From the NCBI GenBank assembly GCA_029558835.1, contig JAKQDH010000206.1:32713-96712 (forward strand): a stretch of 64,000 bases of DNA, in the 5' to 3' direction. Both the position numbers and the translations under genes were made by a program. Each line of letters opens with the position of its first letter. Within the stretch, counting starts at the first letter, position 1. The stretch comes from Planctomycetota bacterium (GTDB taxonomy: Bacteria > Planctomycetota > Phycisphaerae > UBA1845). Below the pieces are notes generated by a model. The model saw nothing but the letters and a program-made list of their open reading frames with translations. It did not search any database and was not told the origin of the DNA. Below, piece by piece: positions 52,779 through 61,696 of the stretch.

Positions 52779-54788
52779 TCAGGCAAACGTGAGTCGGCGC
52801 GCCGCCGCTTCCTGCGCGAGTCGGCGCGTGTGCTTGGCGGTCTCCTCGGACGCCCGGGCAGTACGATCCAATGCTTGGCCTGCCCCCAGCCCCCAGACCG
52901 CGGCCGTGCTGAACGTCCCCACCACGCTGACGCTGCGCTCCCTGGCTGTCTGAAGCTCGTCGCCGAGGCCCGACAGACTCTTCCGCACCTTCGCCAGCAG
53001 GTCTTCAGGGCCTTCGAGCTTGCCGGGCGCTTCGGCTTGCTTGGCTTCTCGCTTCCGCCGGGCCGCGGCCAGGGCGTCCTGCCATTCCTTGCGGGCTTGG
53101 GCAAGGTCCGCCTCGTTCTCGGCCAAGCGCTGCCGGTACTCGCTGTCGAGCTGCTGGTGCTTCTTGAGGTTCTCGCGGCCAATCTCGGCCAGCGTGGCCT
53201 CATGGACCTGCGTGGCTAGCTCGCGCTGCCGCCGGCGGCGTTCTTCGCGCTCGGCGAGCTTGCGGCCGGTCTCCTGCTCGATCTCGGCTTTCTTGGTCTC
53301 GTAGTATTCGTCCGCGGCGCGGCGAGCCGCTTCGGCGTCGAAGCTGGAATCAAACTGACTGCGGACGAAGTGCCACGCCTTGACCAGTTGCCGCCCCGTC
53401 CAGGCCCACGCCTCCTGGACCCAGCCGGTAAACTGCGTCCACGTCTTCGAGAGGAACGCCGTGGTCTCGATCCAGCCCACCTCCAGGGCATGCCAGACGA
53501 TCTCGGCGACGGCCAGCAGGCCGTGCCAGGCGTCGTAGCCGATGCGGATGAAGAAGTTGCGGAAGTTGAGCCAAGCCTGCTCCAGGAAGTTGATGCCCCG
53601 CGTCCACTCCATCTTGAGCGTGAGCCACAGTATCTTGGCCGCCAGGGTGATGTCTCCGGCGGCCAGGGCGTCGGCGATGCCCTGGTAGGACGCCACCGCC
53701 TCGTCGCGCAGCGTCCCGAATCGCTCAGCCAGCCAGCCCAGGGCCTTCGCGCCGGCACCGGTGGCGTGGAGGATGTACGTTCCCAGCGCCGCGACGGCCG
53801 TGATGACCAAGCCGATCGGCGAGACGAGGAACGCCAGCACCGCGCCCAGCAGTTTCAGCGCCACCCCGACGCCGCTGACGACCACCGACAGCCCGGCCAG
53901 CACTCTCGCCACGCCCGTGATCGCATAGCCGAGCGTCACCAGTGCCACGCCGGCCGCCACGACACCGACGGCCACCTTCAGGATCGTGACGATGAGTTCC
54001 TTGTTCCGTTTGATCCAGTCGGCCGCGCCGGCGGCGACGCGCGTCACCCACTGAGCGGCCTGCGAGAGTACAGGGACCAGAGCCGAGCCGACGACGAAGG
54101 CGCCCTGCTTGAGCACCTTGCCCATGATTTCCAGCGTGTCGCTGAAACGCTCGGCAGCCTGGGCATCCTCGGTGGAGATGGTCAGGCCCAGTTTGCGGGC
54201 GGCGCCTTGCAACTCCTCGATGCCGGCCGCGCCGCCGGTAAGCATAGGCAGAAGCTGCGTGCCGCTGCGGCCAAAGAGTTCCAGCGCGGCCGCCGCCTTG
54301 ATGGTGGGGTCCTCGATCCGCGCCAACCGGTCGGCGATGAGCTTGAACTGCTGCTCGGGCGAAAGCTGGTCGAGCTCGGCCACCGTCAGGCCCAGCAATG
54401 CCAGGGAATCCTGTGCGGACTTCGAGCCGGTCGCGGCGTCCACGAGCGTCCGCTGCATCTTGCGGACGCCGGCCTCGAACACCTCCAGACTCGCCCCGGA
54501 CAGGTCGGCGGCGAAACCCAGCTCGCTGAGTGTCTCGACCGAGAAGCCAGTGCGGGCGGACATCTTCGCCAAGTCGTCGCCCATGCCGGCGAAGACCTTG
54601 CTGGATGCTGCCAGGGGCGCGATGACGGCCGAGCCCAGGCCGGCAAGCTTGAGGCCCAGGTTACGGACGCCCTCGCCGAACGTCTTGAGCTTCGCCGACG
54701 CGCGCTTCAGCCCGCGCACCAGCTTGCTGTCGTCGGCGAAGAGCTCGACGAACGCGCGCCCGGCTCGGATGGCGCCTGCCTGGGGCAT
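52779..54788 (-). CDS. tail tape measure protein
   Basis: This 669-residue protein has a helical N-terminus (FADDSKLVRGLKRASAKLKTFGEGVRNLG) like other tape measures. A hydrophobic central block with several membrane-like helices follows (IVTILKVAVGVVAAGVALVTLGYAITG; LLGAVLAFLVSPIGLVITAVAALG). The C-terminal coiled coil is dense in Glu, Arg and Lys (EIEQETGRKLAEREERRRRQRELA). Length sets tail length: about 670 residues would give a tail near 100 nm. Its place right after the two tail-chaperone frames is the standard order. The phage is therefore a siphovirus-type tailed phage. Confidence 0.9.
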   Translation of the reverse strand: MPQAGAIRAGRAFVELFADDSKLVRGLKRASAKLKTFGEGVRNLGLKLAGLGSAVIAPLAASSKVFAGMGDDLAKMSARTGFSVETLSELGFAADLSGASLEVFEAGVRKMQRTLVDAATGSKSAQDSLALLGLTVAELDQLSPEQQFKLIADRLARIEDPTIKAAAALELFGRSGTQLLPMLTGGAAGIEELQGAARKLGLTISTEDAQAAERFSDTLEIMGKVLKQGAFVVGSALVPVLSQAAQWVTRVAAGAADWIKRNKELIVTILKVAVGVVAAGVALVTLGYAITGVARVLAGLSVVVSGVGVALKLLGAVLAFLVSPIGLVITAVAALGTYILHATGAGAKALGWLAERFGTLRDEAVASYQGIADALAAGDITLAAKILWLTLKMEWTRGINFLEQAWLNFRNFFIRIGYDAWHGLLAVAEIVWHALEVGWIETTAFLSKTWTQFTGWVQEAWAWTGRQLVKAWHFVRSQFDSSFDAEAARRAADEYYETKKAEIEQETGRKLAEREERRRRQRELATQVHEATLAEIGRENLKKHQQLDSEYRQRLAENEADLAQARKEWQDALAAARRKREAKQAEAPGKLEGPEDLLAKVRKSLSGLGDELQTARERSVSVVGTFSTAAVWGLGAGQALDRTARASEETAKHTRRLAQEAAARRLTFA

Positions 54789-54797
54789 GGGCTCCCT

Positions 54798-55110
54798 TTA
54801 CTTGCGAGTGAAGGCGTCCTTCAGGACGGCCAGGTCGGTGATCTCAAGCGCTTCATCCCGCCGGTCTCTCGCCGTGTAGGGGTCGAAGTCGGCCGGTCGG
54901 TACGCCCTGGTCTTCTTCGGGTCGCGGTTCACGTTGGCGACCAGCGCCAGGATGGCCGACGTGTGTGCCCAGTTGTCCCGCCCGCGCGCCTCGGCCATCC
55001 ACAGCAGTTCCCGCAGCGTCAGCGGGCCGGGGTCGATACCGACGAGGGCGGCGAGTTCGTAGATGGTCCGCCACGGGTCGATTCCCCGTCGGCCTCGCTC
55101 AGGGTCTTTG
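54798..55110 (-). CDS. tail assembly chaperone, T part (by -1 frameshift)
   Basis: The frame from 54798 is open upstream to beyond 55110 with no start or ribosome site of its own. It carries 'DPWRTIYELAALVGIDPGPL' and 'LTLRELLWMAEARGRDNW', the helical repeat typical of the T half of the lambda-type G/GT chaperone. It is in the -1 frame relative to the G gene at 55019-55525, so the T part is most likely made as a G-T fusion by programmed frameshift. A separate internal start at the ATG at 54998 is possible. Positions are those of the frame; the slip site is not pinned. Confidence 0.65.
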
Positions 55111-55525
55111 AGACCGCGGCCTCCAGGTCGAGCTTGTCGATCCGCGTCTCGATCCGCGCGACCGCCAGGTCGATCATCCGCCGTTGGGCGTCCACGGCCT
55201 TGGCCAGGTCGGTCCGCCCCAGCTTGCGGAAAAAATCCATGAGTTCCTCATAGAACGCCGTCTGCGCCGCGAACACGGCGTCGCCGCCCAAGGCTGCCGC
55301 GAACTGTTCGTCGCTCACCCCGACGGCGTCCGCCTGCGGCTTGACCAGGGCGAAGATGACATCGCACAGCAGGATCACGTCCGTGCCTAGCCGCGTGAGC
55401 AGCGGCGGATCGCCCGCATCGAGTTCGAGCAGGTTCACGCCCAACAGCCCCTTGACCCGCTTGGCCGCGTCGATAGTTAGCGCCAGCGTCCAAGTGCGTC
55501 CGGCGGTGTCGGTGAAGGTCTTCAT
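55019..55525 (-). CDS. tail assembly chaperone, G part
   Basis: This 168-residue protein has a short beta start (FTDTAGRTWTLALTIDAAKRVKGLLG), a long helical body and a charged end. It lies between the major tail protein and the T frame, the expected order (tube protein, G, GT, tape measure). Its last 30 residues, from about GESTRGGPST on, overlap the -1 frame that encodes the T part. Such chaperones bind the tape measure and recruit tube subunits during tail assembly and are absent from the virion. Confidence 0.75.
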   Translation of the reverse strand: MKTFTDTAGRTWTLALTIDAAKRVKGLLGVNLLELDAGDPPLLTRLGTDVILLCDVIFALVKPQADAVGVSDEQFAAALGGDAVFAAQTAFYEELMDFFRKLGRTDLAKAVDAQRRMIDLAVARIETRIDKLDLEAAVSKTLSEADGESTRGGPSTNSPPSSVSTPAR

Positions 55526-55542
55526 CGGTGAACGCCTCTTTC

Positions 55543-55968
55543 CTAGGGATGACCAACCGCCTCAACCCATTGGCGGAACACGGACAGCTTGGCCGTCACG
55601 CTGACGGTGATCGCCTCCTCCAGCGCCTCGTTGCGACTGAAGGAGGTAATGGCAAAGTCACCGTCCGGCCCTTGACCCTCCGCCTTGTCCAGGATCTTCA
55701 GCGCGATGAGCCCCGAGGTGAGAAAGGCGTCCTTGACGGCCGTGAACCCGGCATCGTCGGGGTCCCAGACCATCTCGAACTCACAGGTGCATTCGCGCAG
55801 CGTCGGAGCGGTCGCCCGCCAGCCGGAGTTCGCGCGCGTGGTCACGTCCGCCTCGCCGGCTTCGAGGTTGAGCGTCACGTCCCGCACGTTGGTCATCTCG
55901 GTCGTCGGGCTCGTGCCCGAGGGGCCGTAGTAGAGCTTCGCGTCCTTGCCCAGAATGAAACTTGGCAT
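55543..55968 (-). CDS. major tail (tube) protein
   Basis: This 141-residue protein is all-beta in pattern (LGKDAKLYYGPSG, VRDVTLNLEAGEADVTTR, CEFEMVWDPDDAGF), with DVTT preceding ANSGWRA as in lambda gpV-like and other tube proteins. It lies upstream of the chaperone frames and downstream of the gp10-like gene, the standard siphophage order. ATG at 55968. It polymerises into the hollow tail tube. Confidence 0.75.
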   Translation of the reverse strand: MPSFILGKDAKLYYGPSGTSPTTEMTNVRDVTLNLEAGEADVTTRANSGWRATAPTLRECTCEFEMVWDPDDAGFTAVKDAFLTSGLIALKILDKAEGQGPDGDFAITSFSRNEALEEAITVSVTAKLSVFRQWVEAVGHP

Positions 55969-55978
55969 TCGGCGCCTC

Positions 55979-56416
55979 CTATGGTTTCACGCTCTTCGCC
56001 CACAGCGCGGGGAGTTTCGGCTTCTCACGCTCGAACGCAGGCCCCATGAATGGCCGGGCGGCGATTCTCACGCGGCGTTTCTTCCGCTTGCCGCGTAGCC
56101 CTTCGACCACGGTCGAGGTCCCGCCGTATTCGAGCGCCTGCGGGGCGTCGCCGACTTTCTGATTCAGCCGCAGCGGACCGATGACGACGCTCCTTCGCCC
56201 CGCGTCGTAGCCGAAGAAGATGAACTTCCTCAGCAGCCCGATGTGCGAACTGGGCGGCTCGCCCGGCTTGCTGACGGCCTTGCGCTTGCGGATGCTGTGC
56301 TTCGCACCTGTCCGCACGAAGGCCCCGAACTTCGAGAGCACCTTCCGCGTGGCCTTGTCCACCCGCTTGGTGACGGCCCTGGTGTCAAAGAACATCTGCT
56401 TCGTGACGAACAACAT
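55979..56416 (-). CDS. HK97-gp10-like tail completion protein
   Basis: This 145-residue basic protein contains AFVRTGAKHSIRKRK, GPL and ends in IAARPFMGPAFEREKPKL, the C-terminal signature of the HK97 gp10/minor-tail completion family. These proteins sit at the head-tail joint. The gene follows the 94-residue gene by five bases and precedes the tube protein by 10. A 'RPFMGPA' ending is the strongest evidence. Confidence 0.7.
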   Translation of the reverse strand: MLFVTKQMFFDTRAVTKRVDKATRKVLSKFGAFVRTGAKHSIRKRKAVSKPGEPPSSHIGLLRKFIFFGYDAGRRSVVIGPLRLNQKVGDAPQALEYGGTSTVVEGLRGKRKKRRVRIAARPFMGPAFEREKPKLPALWAKSVKP

Positions 56417-56421
56417 TGACG

Positions 56422-56706
56422 CTACTCGCCACTCTGGGCCACGACGAACACGCGGGCCATATCGTTACCCAAGCAGAACTCGAATTCCGACAGGTCCACG
56501 TGCGTCAACTCTGCCTGAGTCTCCAGAGGCCACAGTTCCGCCGCGCCGCCGCGATAACGCACCTGGACGTGCGGGTCAGCACTGATGCCGAACCCAGCAC
56601 GCCGGACGATGAACGTGGCATTCAAGATGAGCGGAGAAGCCGCCAGCCGCACCCAGACGTCGGCGGTGTCGAGCAGCACCGACTTCATGTAGACGTTCGC
56701 GCTCAT
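56422..56706 (-). CDS. small phage head-tail protein of unknown function
   Basis: This 94-residue protein is mainly beta (VWVRLAASPLILNATFIVRR, VQVRYRGG) and ends in an acidic helix (FEFCLGNDMARVFVV). It overlaps the preceding gene by four bases. In this position tailed phages carry head-completion or stopper proteins; no family is seen. Confidence 0.5.
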   Translation of the reverse strand: MSANVYMKSVLLDTADVWVRLAASPLILNATFIVRRAGFGISADPHVQVRYRGGAAELWPLETQAELTHVDLSEFEFCLGNDMARVFVVAQSGE

Positions 56707-57137
56707 TGCATCACCCGGTACATCACCGTCAGCACGCTCGTGAACTGCCGCAACTGAGTCACGTGCTCACCGATGAAGATGGGGTCGTTCTCCGTCCTCA
56801 CCCAAGTCGCTTCGGGCGCGGCCGCCAGCTTCCGGCCGCGCAGGTAGTCCGCGACCTGCTCGACCAGCGTCATCAACCCGTCGATCTCGGTGCCCCCGTC
56901 CGTGGCCAGCTTCCGCTGCACGCCGACATCGACCTGCACGTCGCATTGCGTCAGCGACCGGCTGGCCCCGCTCATTTCCAAACCGCGCGGGACCACCGTA
57001 ACGTGCAGGTCCTTCATGTCCTGAAGCTCAAAGACGGGCTGATAGGCACGCTGCGCCGAGGCCAGCCCGACCAACGGGCTACCCGGTGCGTTCAGTTCGG
57101 CCACCACGGCGTTGGCAACAGCGACGATTGTGGACAC
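56703..57137 (-). CDS. tail terminator/completion protein candidate
   Basis: This 144-residue protein has the alpha/beta pattern of tail-terminator or gpU-like proteins: IVAVANAVVAELNAPGSP, LHVTVVPRGLEM, VDVGVQRKL, then a helix (LMTLVEQVADYLRGRKL) and a last strand (TSVLTVMYRVMQ). It overlaps the next gene by four bases. The order joiner, terminator, tube fits. Identity is inferred from fold pattern and place. Confidence 0.5.
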   Translation of the reverse strand: MSTIVAVANAVVAELNAPGSPLVGLASAQRAYQPVFELQDMKDLHVTVVPRGLEMSGASRSLTQCDVQVDVGVQRKLATDGGTEIDGLMTLVEQVADYLRGRKLAAAPEATWVRTENDPIFIGEHVTQLRQFTSVLTVMYRVMQ

Positions 57138-57138
57138 G

Positions 57139-57375
57139 TCACGCTCCGAAGATCAGGTTCCAGACCGCCCCCACCGCCAGCGTCACCGTCGAGCCGGCAA
57201 TGATCCACAGCAGCTTCGAGCGCACTCTTTCGGTCGCTTCGAGCCGATCCAGCCGTACCTTGATGCCGGTGCTGCCGTTGCCGCGGATCGCCTCGTCCAG
57301 GCGGTCGAGCTTCGCGTGGATCGCGGCGAACTCGCCCTTGCAGACGCGGTCGTATTGTTCATCGCAGTACGTCAC
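57139..57375 (-). CDS. small coiled-coil membrane protein (XhlA- or holin-like)
   Basis: This 78-residue protein has a helical, charged N-terminal half (FAAIHAKLDRLDEAIRGNGS, VRLDRLEATERV) and one transmembrane helix at the end (LLWIIAGSTVTLAVGAVWNLI). This layout matches the XhlA/hemolysin-like family of phages, often next to lysis genes; here it sits among head-tail joining genes. A membrane-attachment or lysis-accessory role is possible. Confidence 0.6.
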   Translation of the reverse strand: MTYCDEQYDRVCKGEFAAIHAKLDRLDEAIRGNGSTGIKVRLDRLEATERVRSKLLWIIAGSTVTLAVGAVWNLIFGA

Positions 57376-57752
57376 GGCGTTTCCTCGTCGATCCGCTTCG
57401 TGTGAATCCGCAAAGTCTTTCCGAACGAGCCCGCCGGCCGGTAGTGACCGGTGCCGGCCAAGTCGAGCACCTCAAACACCTGCACGCTGTCCCCGGCCGG
57501 CAGGCGAATCCGGTCGCCGATCCGGGGCTTCGTCACCACACCCCCGAGCACCAGATCGTCCGCCGCAACGAGGAAGTCGGTGGCCAAAGCCTGCACCGTC
57601 GCGCCGGCGTCGTCAGTGAGTTCATACCGAGTGCTGCCCAGGGTGGCCGACAGCTCGACCGACTCCGACCCACGGACGTACTCGACCGTCCGCGAGAGAT
57701 GCCACGCCCGCTGCTCCTCCAGCCATGCCACGCCGTGTTCGAGAAGGTCCAC
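57372..57752 (-). CDS. phage head-tail joining protein candidate
   Basis: This 126-residue protein starts at GTG (57752) and overlaps the coiled-coil gene by four bases. An N-terminal helix (LLEHGVAWLEEQRAWHLS) is followed by beta strands (VEYVRGSESVELSATLGSTRYEL; GDRIRLPAGDSVQVFEVLDLAGT). The place directly after the capsid genes is typical of joining proteins. No family motif was seen. Confidence 0.5.
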   Translation of the reverse strand: MDLLEHGVAWLEEQRAWHLSRTVEYVRGSESVELSATLGSTRYELTDDAGATVQALATDFLVAADDLVLGGVVTKPRIGDRIRLPAGDSVQVFEVLDLAGTGHYRPAGSFGKTLRIHTKRIDEETP

Positions 57753-57770
57753 CGAGTCTGGACTCCAGGC

Positions 57771-58106
57771 TCACTGACTCATCCGCACCCGGACCGTCGC
57801 GTCGGCATCTGCGGCCGCCTTGACGCACTTGCCGATCAGCTTGTTGCCCGAAGCCGTCGTGGTCGCCCGCTGATTGGTCGCGTCCCAGTAACAGTTGGCA
57901 CCCGCGCTGATGGCCGTACCGCCGCCGGTAGCCTTGGGAAAGTCGAACACGCCCGTCACCGCCAGCGCCCCCAGCCTGCTCGCCGGGATGTCCACCTTGG
58001 CCACGCCGACCAGTTCACCCTGAACGACTACGTCGCCGGCGGTCACGTTCGAGCCGGGCGTGTAGTCGATGCTGCTGCCGTCATGTACGAACGTTACAAG
58101 TGGCAT
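57771..58106 (-). CDS. DUF2190-type capsid-associated protein
   Basis: This 111-residue all-beta protein opens with VHDGSSIDYTPGSNVTAGDVVVQGELVGVAKVDI and ends in CVKAAADADATVRVRM. This is the DUF2190 head-decoration/fibre family that follows the capsid gene in many lambda-like phages. The ATG at 58106 lies 65 bases downstream of the capsid stop. It probably decorates the head. Confidence 0.75.
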   Translation of the reverse strand: MPLVTFVHDGSSIDYTPGSNVTAGDVVVQGELVGVAKVDIPASRLGALAVTGVFDFPKATGGGTAISAGANCYWDATNQRATTTASGNKLIGKCVKAAADADATVRVRMSQ

Positions 58107-58171
58107 TCTCCGTCACTCCTTCCGCAGGTTCGCGGTATCGCCTGCTCACCTGCTCTGAGCGGCTACGCCGC

Positions 58172-60169
58172 TCACGCCTCGCCTTTCATCTTCACGCCCG
58201 CCCGCCAGTCCTGGAGGGCGACGCCGAAGTCGTAGTACCCCCGAAACTGGATGCCCAGCAAGTTGAAGTCCGCGTCGGCCCGCTCCACCGTCGGCGTCTG
58301 GACGCCGTTGAGGAACGCGACCTCGATGACCGGCAGATCGTCCGGATCGGCCAGCAGGTACCACGCCTTCGCCGAGTAGCCGTCGATGCTCGCGTTGCTC
58401 AGATATGCCGAGTGCACAGGGCTGAACTTGCCTGCGTGCGGGTTGCTGGTGGCGTACTTGGTGCTGGCCGTGGTGTCGCGCAGCTCCGTCGAGTTCATCA
58501 ACTGGGTGCCGCGAACCAGCAACGCCGGCGGCACGAGCAGCACCTTGGCGACCAGCGCCAGCGGGTTGTTGTCCGTGTCCTTCTGTTCCAGAAAGAGCAG
58601 TTCGGCGGCGGTCAGGCCGTCCACGGTGAGGGCCGTGTCCACGCCAGCCTTGTAGTTGCCGCGGGCGCCGGTGAAGAACGCGGCGTTGGCGAGGAACGCG
58701 GTCCAGAAGACCTTGTTGAGCTTCAGCGCGCCGCCTCGTCCGATCCGCCGCGGCAACGCCGTCAGCGCGCCGAGGTCGTCATTGATGAGGTCCGTGCGGG
58801 TGATGGAGAACATCCGCCCGTAGGTCTTGGCCTGGTTGGTGAAGGTCTCCTCATCGACCTGGCCGTGCTTCAGTTCACCCGTCGGCCCAACCTCCTCGTA
58901 CTCGAAGGCGCCGGTGAGCCGGTAACTGGTGACCGTCTTGAAGTCGCGGACGCTGCGGGTGGCGGCGATGCGCCTCCAGGTGTCCTCCACGCTCTCGAAG
59001 CCGGCCAGCAGGAACTTGTTGGCGACGTTGCTGAGGATGCCGGGCAGGCGGAACGTGCTGAACGCCGCCTGGAGCGCGCCTTCCATGTCGGAGCGGAAGC
59101 TGCGCCCCTGATAGCCGTTCGCCCAGGCCGCTTCGAGGATGAGTTCCTGCAACCCGATGCCGTTGCGGAACCGCCGCCCGGCGGCGTCGAGCAGCTTCTC
59201 GTCGAAGCTCGACTCGATCGGCTTCAGACCGCCGGTCAAACACACGGCCGCGGCCAGCACGTCGGCATCGACGGTGTTGTCGCGGACGTGCGCCGGCGGG
59301 ACCTTGGGTCGCTCGGCACGGAGCACCTCAAGCTCCGTCTGCCCGGCGTCCCAGCCGTCGGCGATGGCGCGGGCCTCGATGTCGGCGTGCCGGCCGGCGC
59401 ACTTCTTGCGGATGGCCGCGACCCGCTGCGTCTCTGCGAGCGCGGCCGCCCGGATGCCCGCCACGGCATCGGTGGCGGTTTCGTCCGGTCGGGTGGCGGG
59501 CGGGGCGGCGTCCGTGCCGGCCCCGTCCGTCTGCCCCGCCGCCTCGACCTTGGCCTGCTCCTGCTGGACTTCCTTGTCTTCCCTGTCCTTCATGGCGGTT
59601 GACTCCTTGGCCGACGCGGCCACGCTCGCCGAGGTGTTGCCGTCGGCGGCCAGATCGACGAATGAGATTTCTCCGAGCGTTGCCCGGCGGACCACGTTGA
59701 CGGGCCCCTTGAACTCCCGCCCGTTGACGAACACCGTCTGGTCCTCACGCACGAACTCGAACTGCTCCACCGTCGCCCCGAGCGATGCCTGCCAGGGGAA
59801 GCCGTTGCGCGCGGACACCACGATCTCCTTCGCGGCCGACGTGTCGCGGGAGATCACGCCGGCGGCGACCAGCTTCCCTTCGGCGACGGCAATGGTGTCG
59901 GTGTGTCCGACGCCGGCCGTCGCGTCGTGGCCGAAGCGAATGGGCCGCAACTGCGACGGGATGGCCAGGCCGGCCAGGTCCACAATCACCGGATAGCGCC
60001 AGCCGGCGATCCGCATGGCCCCGCCGGTGTAGGCGACCATCGAGAAGCGCGGCAGCCTCGGCTTGCCGTTGTCGCCCGCGGCAACATCGGCCGCGGCTTC
60101 GATGGATATCCCGCCCGGCTCACACACGAATCGAAGCGTCTTGTGATCGTCTTGTTCAGGCAGCGGCAC
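58172..60169 (-). CDS. prohead protease fused to major capsid protein
   Basis: This 665-residue protein starts at GTG (60169), six bases after GAGGAGG, inside the end of the portal gene. Residues of about 60-230 are a prohead protease of the S78-like fold: GHDATAGVGH, WQASLGA (nucleophile Ser) and ISFVDLAADGNTS. A Gln/Glu-rich, low-complexity scaffold-like linker (about 230-300) follows. The rest is an HK97-fold capsid, with the C-terminal IQFRGYYDFGVALQDWRAGV and the helical spine (LILEAAWANGYQGRSF). Self-cleavage would release the capsid domain. Fusion of protease, delta/scaffold and capsid in one gene is known in some phages and fits a missing separate scaffold here. Confidence 0.85.
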   Translation of the reverse strand: MPLPEQDDHKTLRFVCEPGGISIEAAADVAAGDNGKPRLPRFSMVAYTGGAMRIAGWRYPVIVDLAGLAIPSQLRPIRFGHDATAGVGHTDTIAVAEGKLVAAGVISRDTSAAKEIVVSARNGFPWQASLGATVEQFEFVREDQTVFVNGREFKGPVNVVRRATLGEISFVDLAADGNTSASVAASAKESTAMKDREDKEVQQEQAKVEAAGQTDGAGTDAAPPATRPDETATDAVAGIRAAALAETQRVAAIRKKCAGRHADIEARAIADGWDAGQTELEVLRAERPKVPPAHVRDNTVDADVLAAAVCLTGGLKPIESSFDEKLLDAAGRRFRNGIGLQELILEAAWANGYQGRSFRSDMEGALQAAFSTFRLPGILSNVANKFLLAGFESVEDTWRRIAATRSVRDFKTVTSYRLTGAFEYEEVGPTGELKHGQVDEETFTNQAKTYGRMFSITRTDLINDDLGALTALPRRIGRGGALKLNKVFWTAFLANAAFFTGARGNYKAGVDTALTVDGLTAAELLFLEQKDTDNNPLALVAKVLLVPPALLVRGTQLMNSTELRDTTASTKYATSNPHAGKFSPVHSAYLSNASIDGYSAKAWYLLADPDDLPVIEVAFLNGVQTPTVERADADFNLLGIQFRGYYDFGVALQDWRAGVKMKGEA

Positions 60170-61619
60170 GGCCGACCTCCTCGTCTTGTTCGGCGTCGTC
60201 CTCGTCGCTCTCCACAGGCGCCCGCGGGGCGACCTCGGCACTGGCAAGGCCGAGTTCCTTCATGAGCGCGACCTCCTTCGCGCGTTGCCGCAACTCGGTC
60301 TCCCAGTCCTTACCTTGGCGGGCGTACTCCGCCGCGAGCGTCGTCGTATGCGTGCTGAGCCGCTGCGCCTGCGCGGCGGCTTCCTTAGCCGGGTCCACGT
60401 GCTCGTGGCCGTCCCAGAACCACTGATGGGTCGCGTCGCCCAAGTCGCCCAGACCGAAGACCTTCACCGCCTCGGCGAGCCACGCGGAGAGGATGCGGTC
60501 CAGCACGACCGCTTCGAGGTGGGTCTGTTCGACCCGAATGGACTTGTAGTACGTCTGGTGGTCCAGCCGACCGGACGAGTAGTTGTAGCCGCTGCTGTTG
60601 CAGGCCGCGACGTTGTACGGCATGTTGAGGCAGCGGGCGATCTCATTGAGGATTTCCCGCTTGAACATGTCATACGTTGTCGCCGGCTGTTCGGCCTTGA
60701 CCTGCGACGGCTCCCACCCTTCCGGAGTGAAGACGGCCATGTTCGGGGCGAACTCCATCTCGGTCATGGGTTCGACCTCGGCCGCCTCGCCGCCGGCCGG
60801 CGCGTTGGTCTTCATCAACACCGCGATGTTTGCCGCGCTTTCGGCCGCGGCAATCACCGCCAGCGTGTACCGCCGAAGTTGGGCAAACAGCGGCAACGCC
60901 GGCAGGATGTCCGGCAAACCGCGGTTCTGGCCCGGCCGGTCGGCGCGGAACCAGTGGATCACGCTGGCCGCGGGCACGCGGTCGTACTCCGACGTGGCCA
61001 AGGCCTTCTCGCCGCCGGGGTGCTCCTTGAGCACGTGGTACTCGCGCGGGTTGCCGTACTCGTCCAGCACGATCCCATCGACGGCGTTGGTCTTGGCCAA
61101 GGACAGGTCGGGCGTGGTCACCTGGTCGGCTTCGATGAGCCGCACGTCCAGCTTCACCGGCGAGTCGTGCCCGGAGTTGCTGAACAGCAGCGCGAACGCC
61201 TCCCCGTCCTGTGCCCGTGCCTGCCGCATGGTGCGGAGCTTCTCGGGCAACCCGACGGCCTTGGCCCAGCGCGCGAACTCCGCTTCGATGACGCGGTTCG
61301 CTTCTACCGAGTCGGCGAGCATCTGGAGCCGCGGGCCGGTGCCAATCACGTCGTTGGCCAGCGTCAGCACGATGCCGCGGGCGTAGGAGTTGTTGGCGAC
61401 TTCGTACCGGGCGCGGTTGCGAAGCGTCCGGCGCACCTCGGGCGAGGCCGCCGCGTCGGCCGACAGATGGTCAGCGTTCGCCCAGTGCTTGCGGTTGTCC
61501 GGCGTGGTCTGCGCGGCGTCGTAGCGGCCGCGCACGACGAGTACCCGACCGGGGACCGACCCCTTGCCGGGCGTTGCCTTGCGCGAACCGAGTTGTCGCA
61601 GCCACTTCAGCACGTTCAC
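60156..61619 (-). CDS. phage portal protein (lambda family)
   Basis: This 487-residue protein has the lambda-family portal features: ARYEVANNSYARGIVLTLANDVIGTGPRLQM, then RIIEAEFARWAK-like stretches and INEIARCLNMPYN. It forms the 12-fold ring at the head vertex through which DNA enters. It overlaps the start of the protease-capsid gene by 14 bases. The acidic C-terminus (VESDEDDAEQDEEVG) is seen in many portals. Confidence 0.92.
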   Translation of the reverse strand: MNVLKWLRQLGSRKATPGKGSVPGRVLVVRGRYDAAQTTPDNRKHWANADHLSADAAASPEVRRTLRNRARYEVANNSYARGIVLTLANDVIGTGPRLQMLADSVEANRVIEAEFARWAKAVGLPEKLRTMRQARAQDGEAFALLFSNSGHDSPVKLDVRLIEADQVTTPDLSLAKTNAVDGIVLDEYGNPREYHVLKEHPGGEKALATSEYDRVPAASVIHWFRADRPGQNRGLPDILPALPLFAQLRRYTLAVIAAAESAANIAVLMKTNAPAGGEAAEVEPMTEMEFAPNMAVFTPEGWEPSQVKAEQPATTYDMFKREILNEIARCLNMPYNVAACNSSGYNYSSGRLDHQTYYKSIRVEQTHLEAVVLDRILSAWLAEAVKVFGLGDLGDATHQWFWDGHEHVDPAKEAAAQAQRLSTHTTTLAAEYARQGKDWETELRQRAKEVALMKELGLASAEVAPRAPVESDEDDAEQDEEVGRAAA

Positions 61620-61696
61620 TCTGCTCCACAGCGAGTCAATCTCAAGCGCGGAACGCGCGACCTGTGCCGCGCGCTCCGCGCGTCGCCGACGTTACG

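Noticed and set aside
53370..55253. A long + strand open frame (627 residues) opposite the tape measure.
   Set aside because: It is antisense to a clear tape measure and tail chaperone, is Arg/Gln/His-rich, has no motif and arises from high GC.
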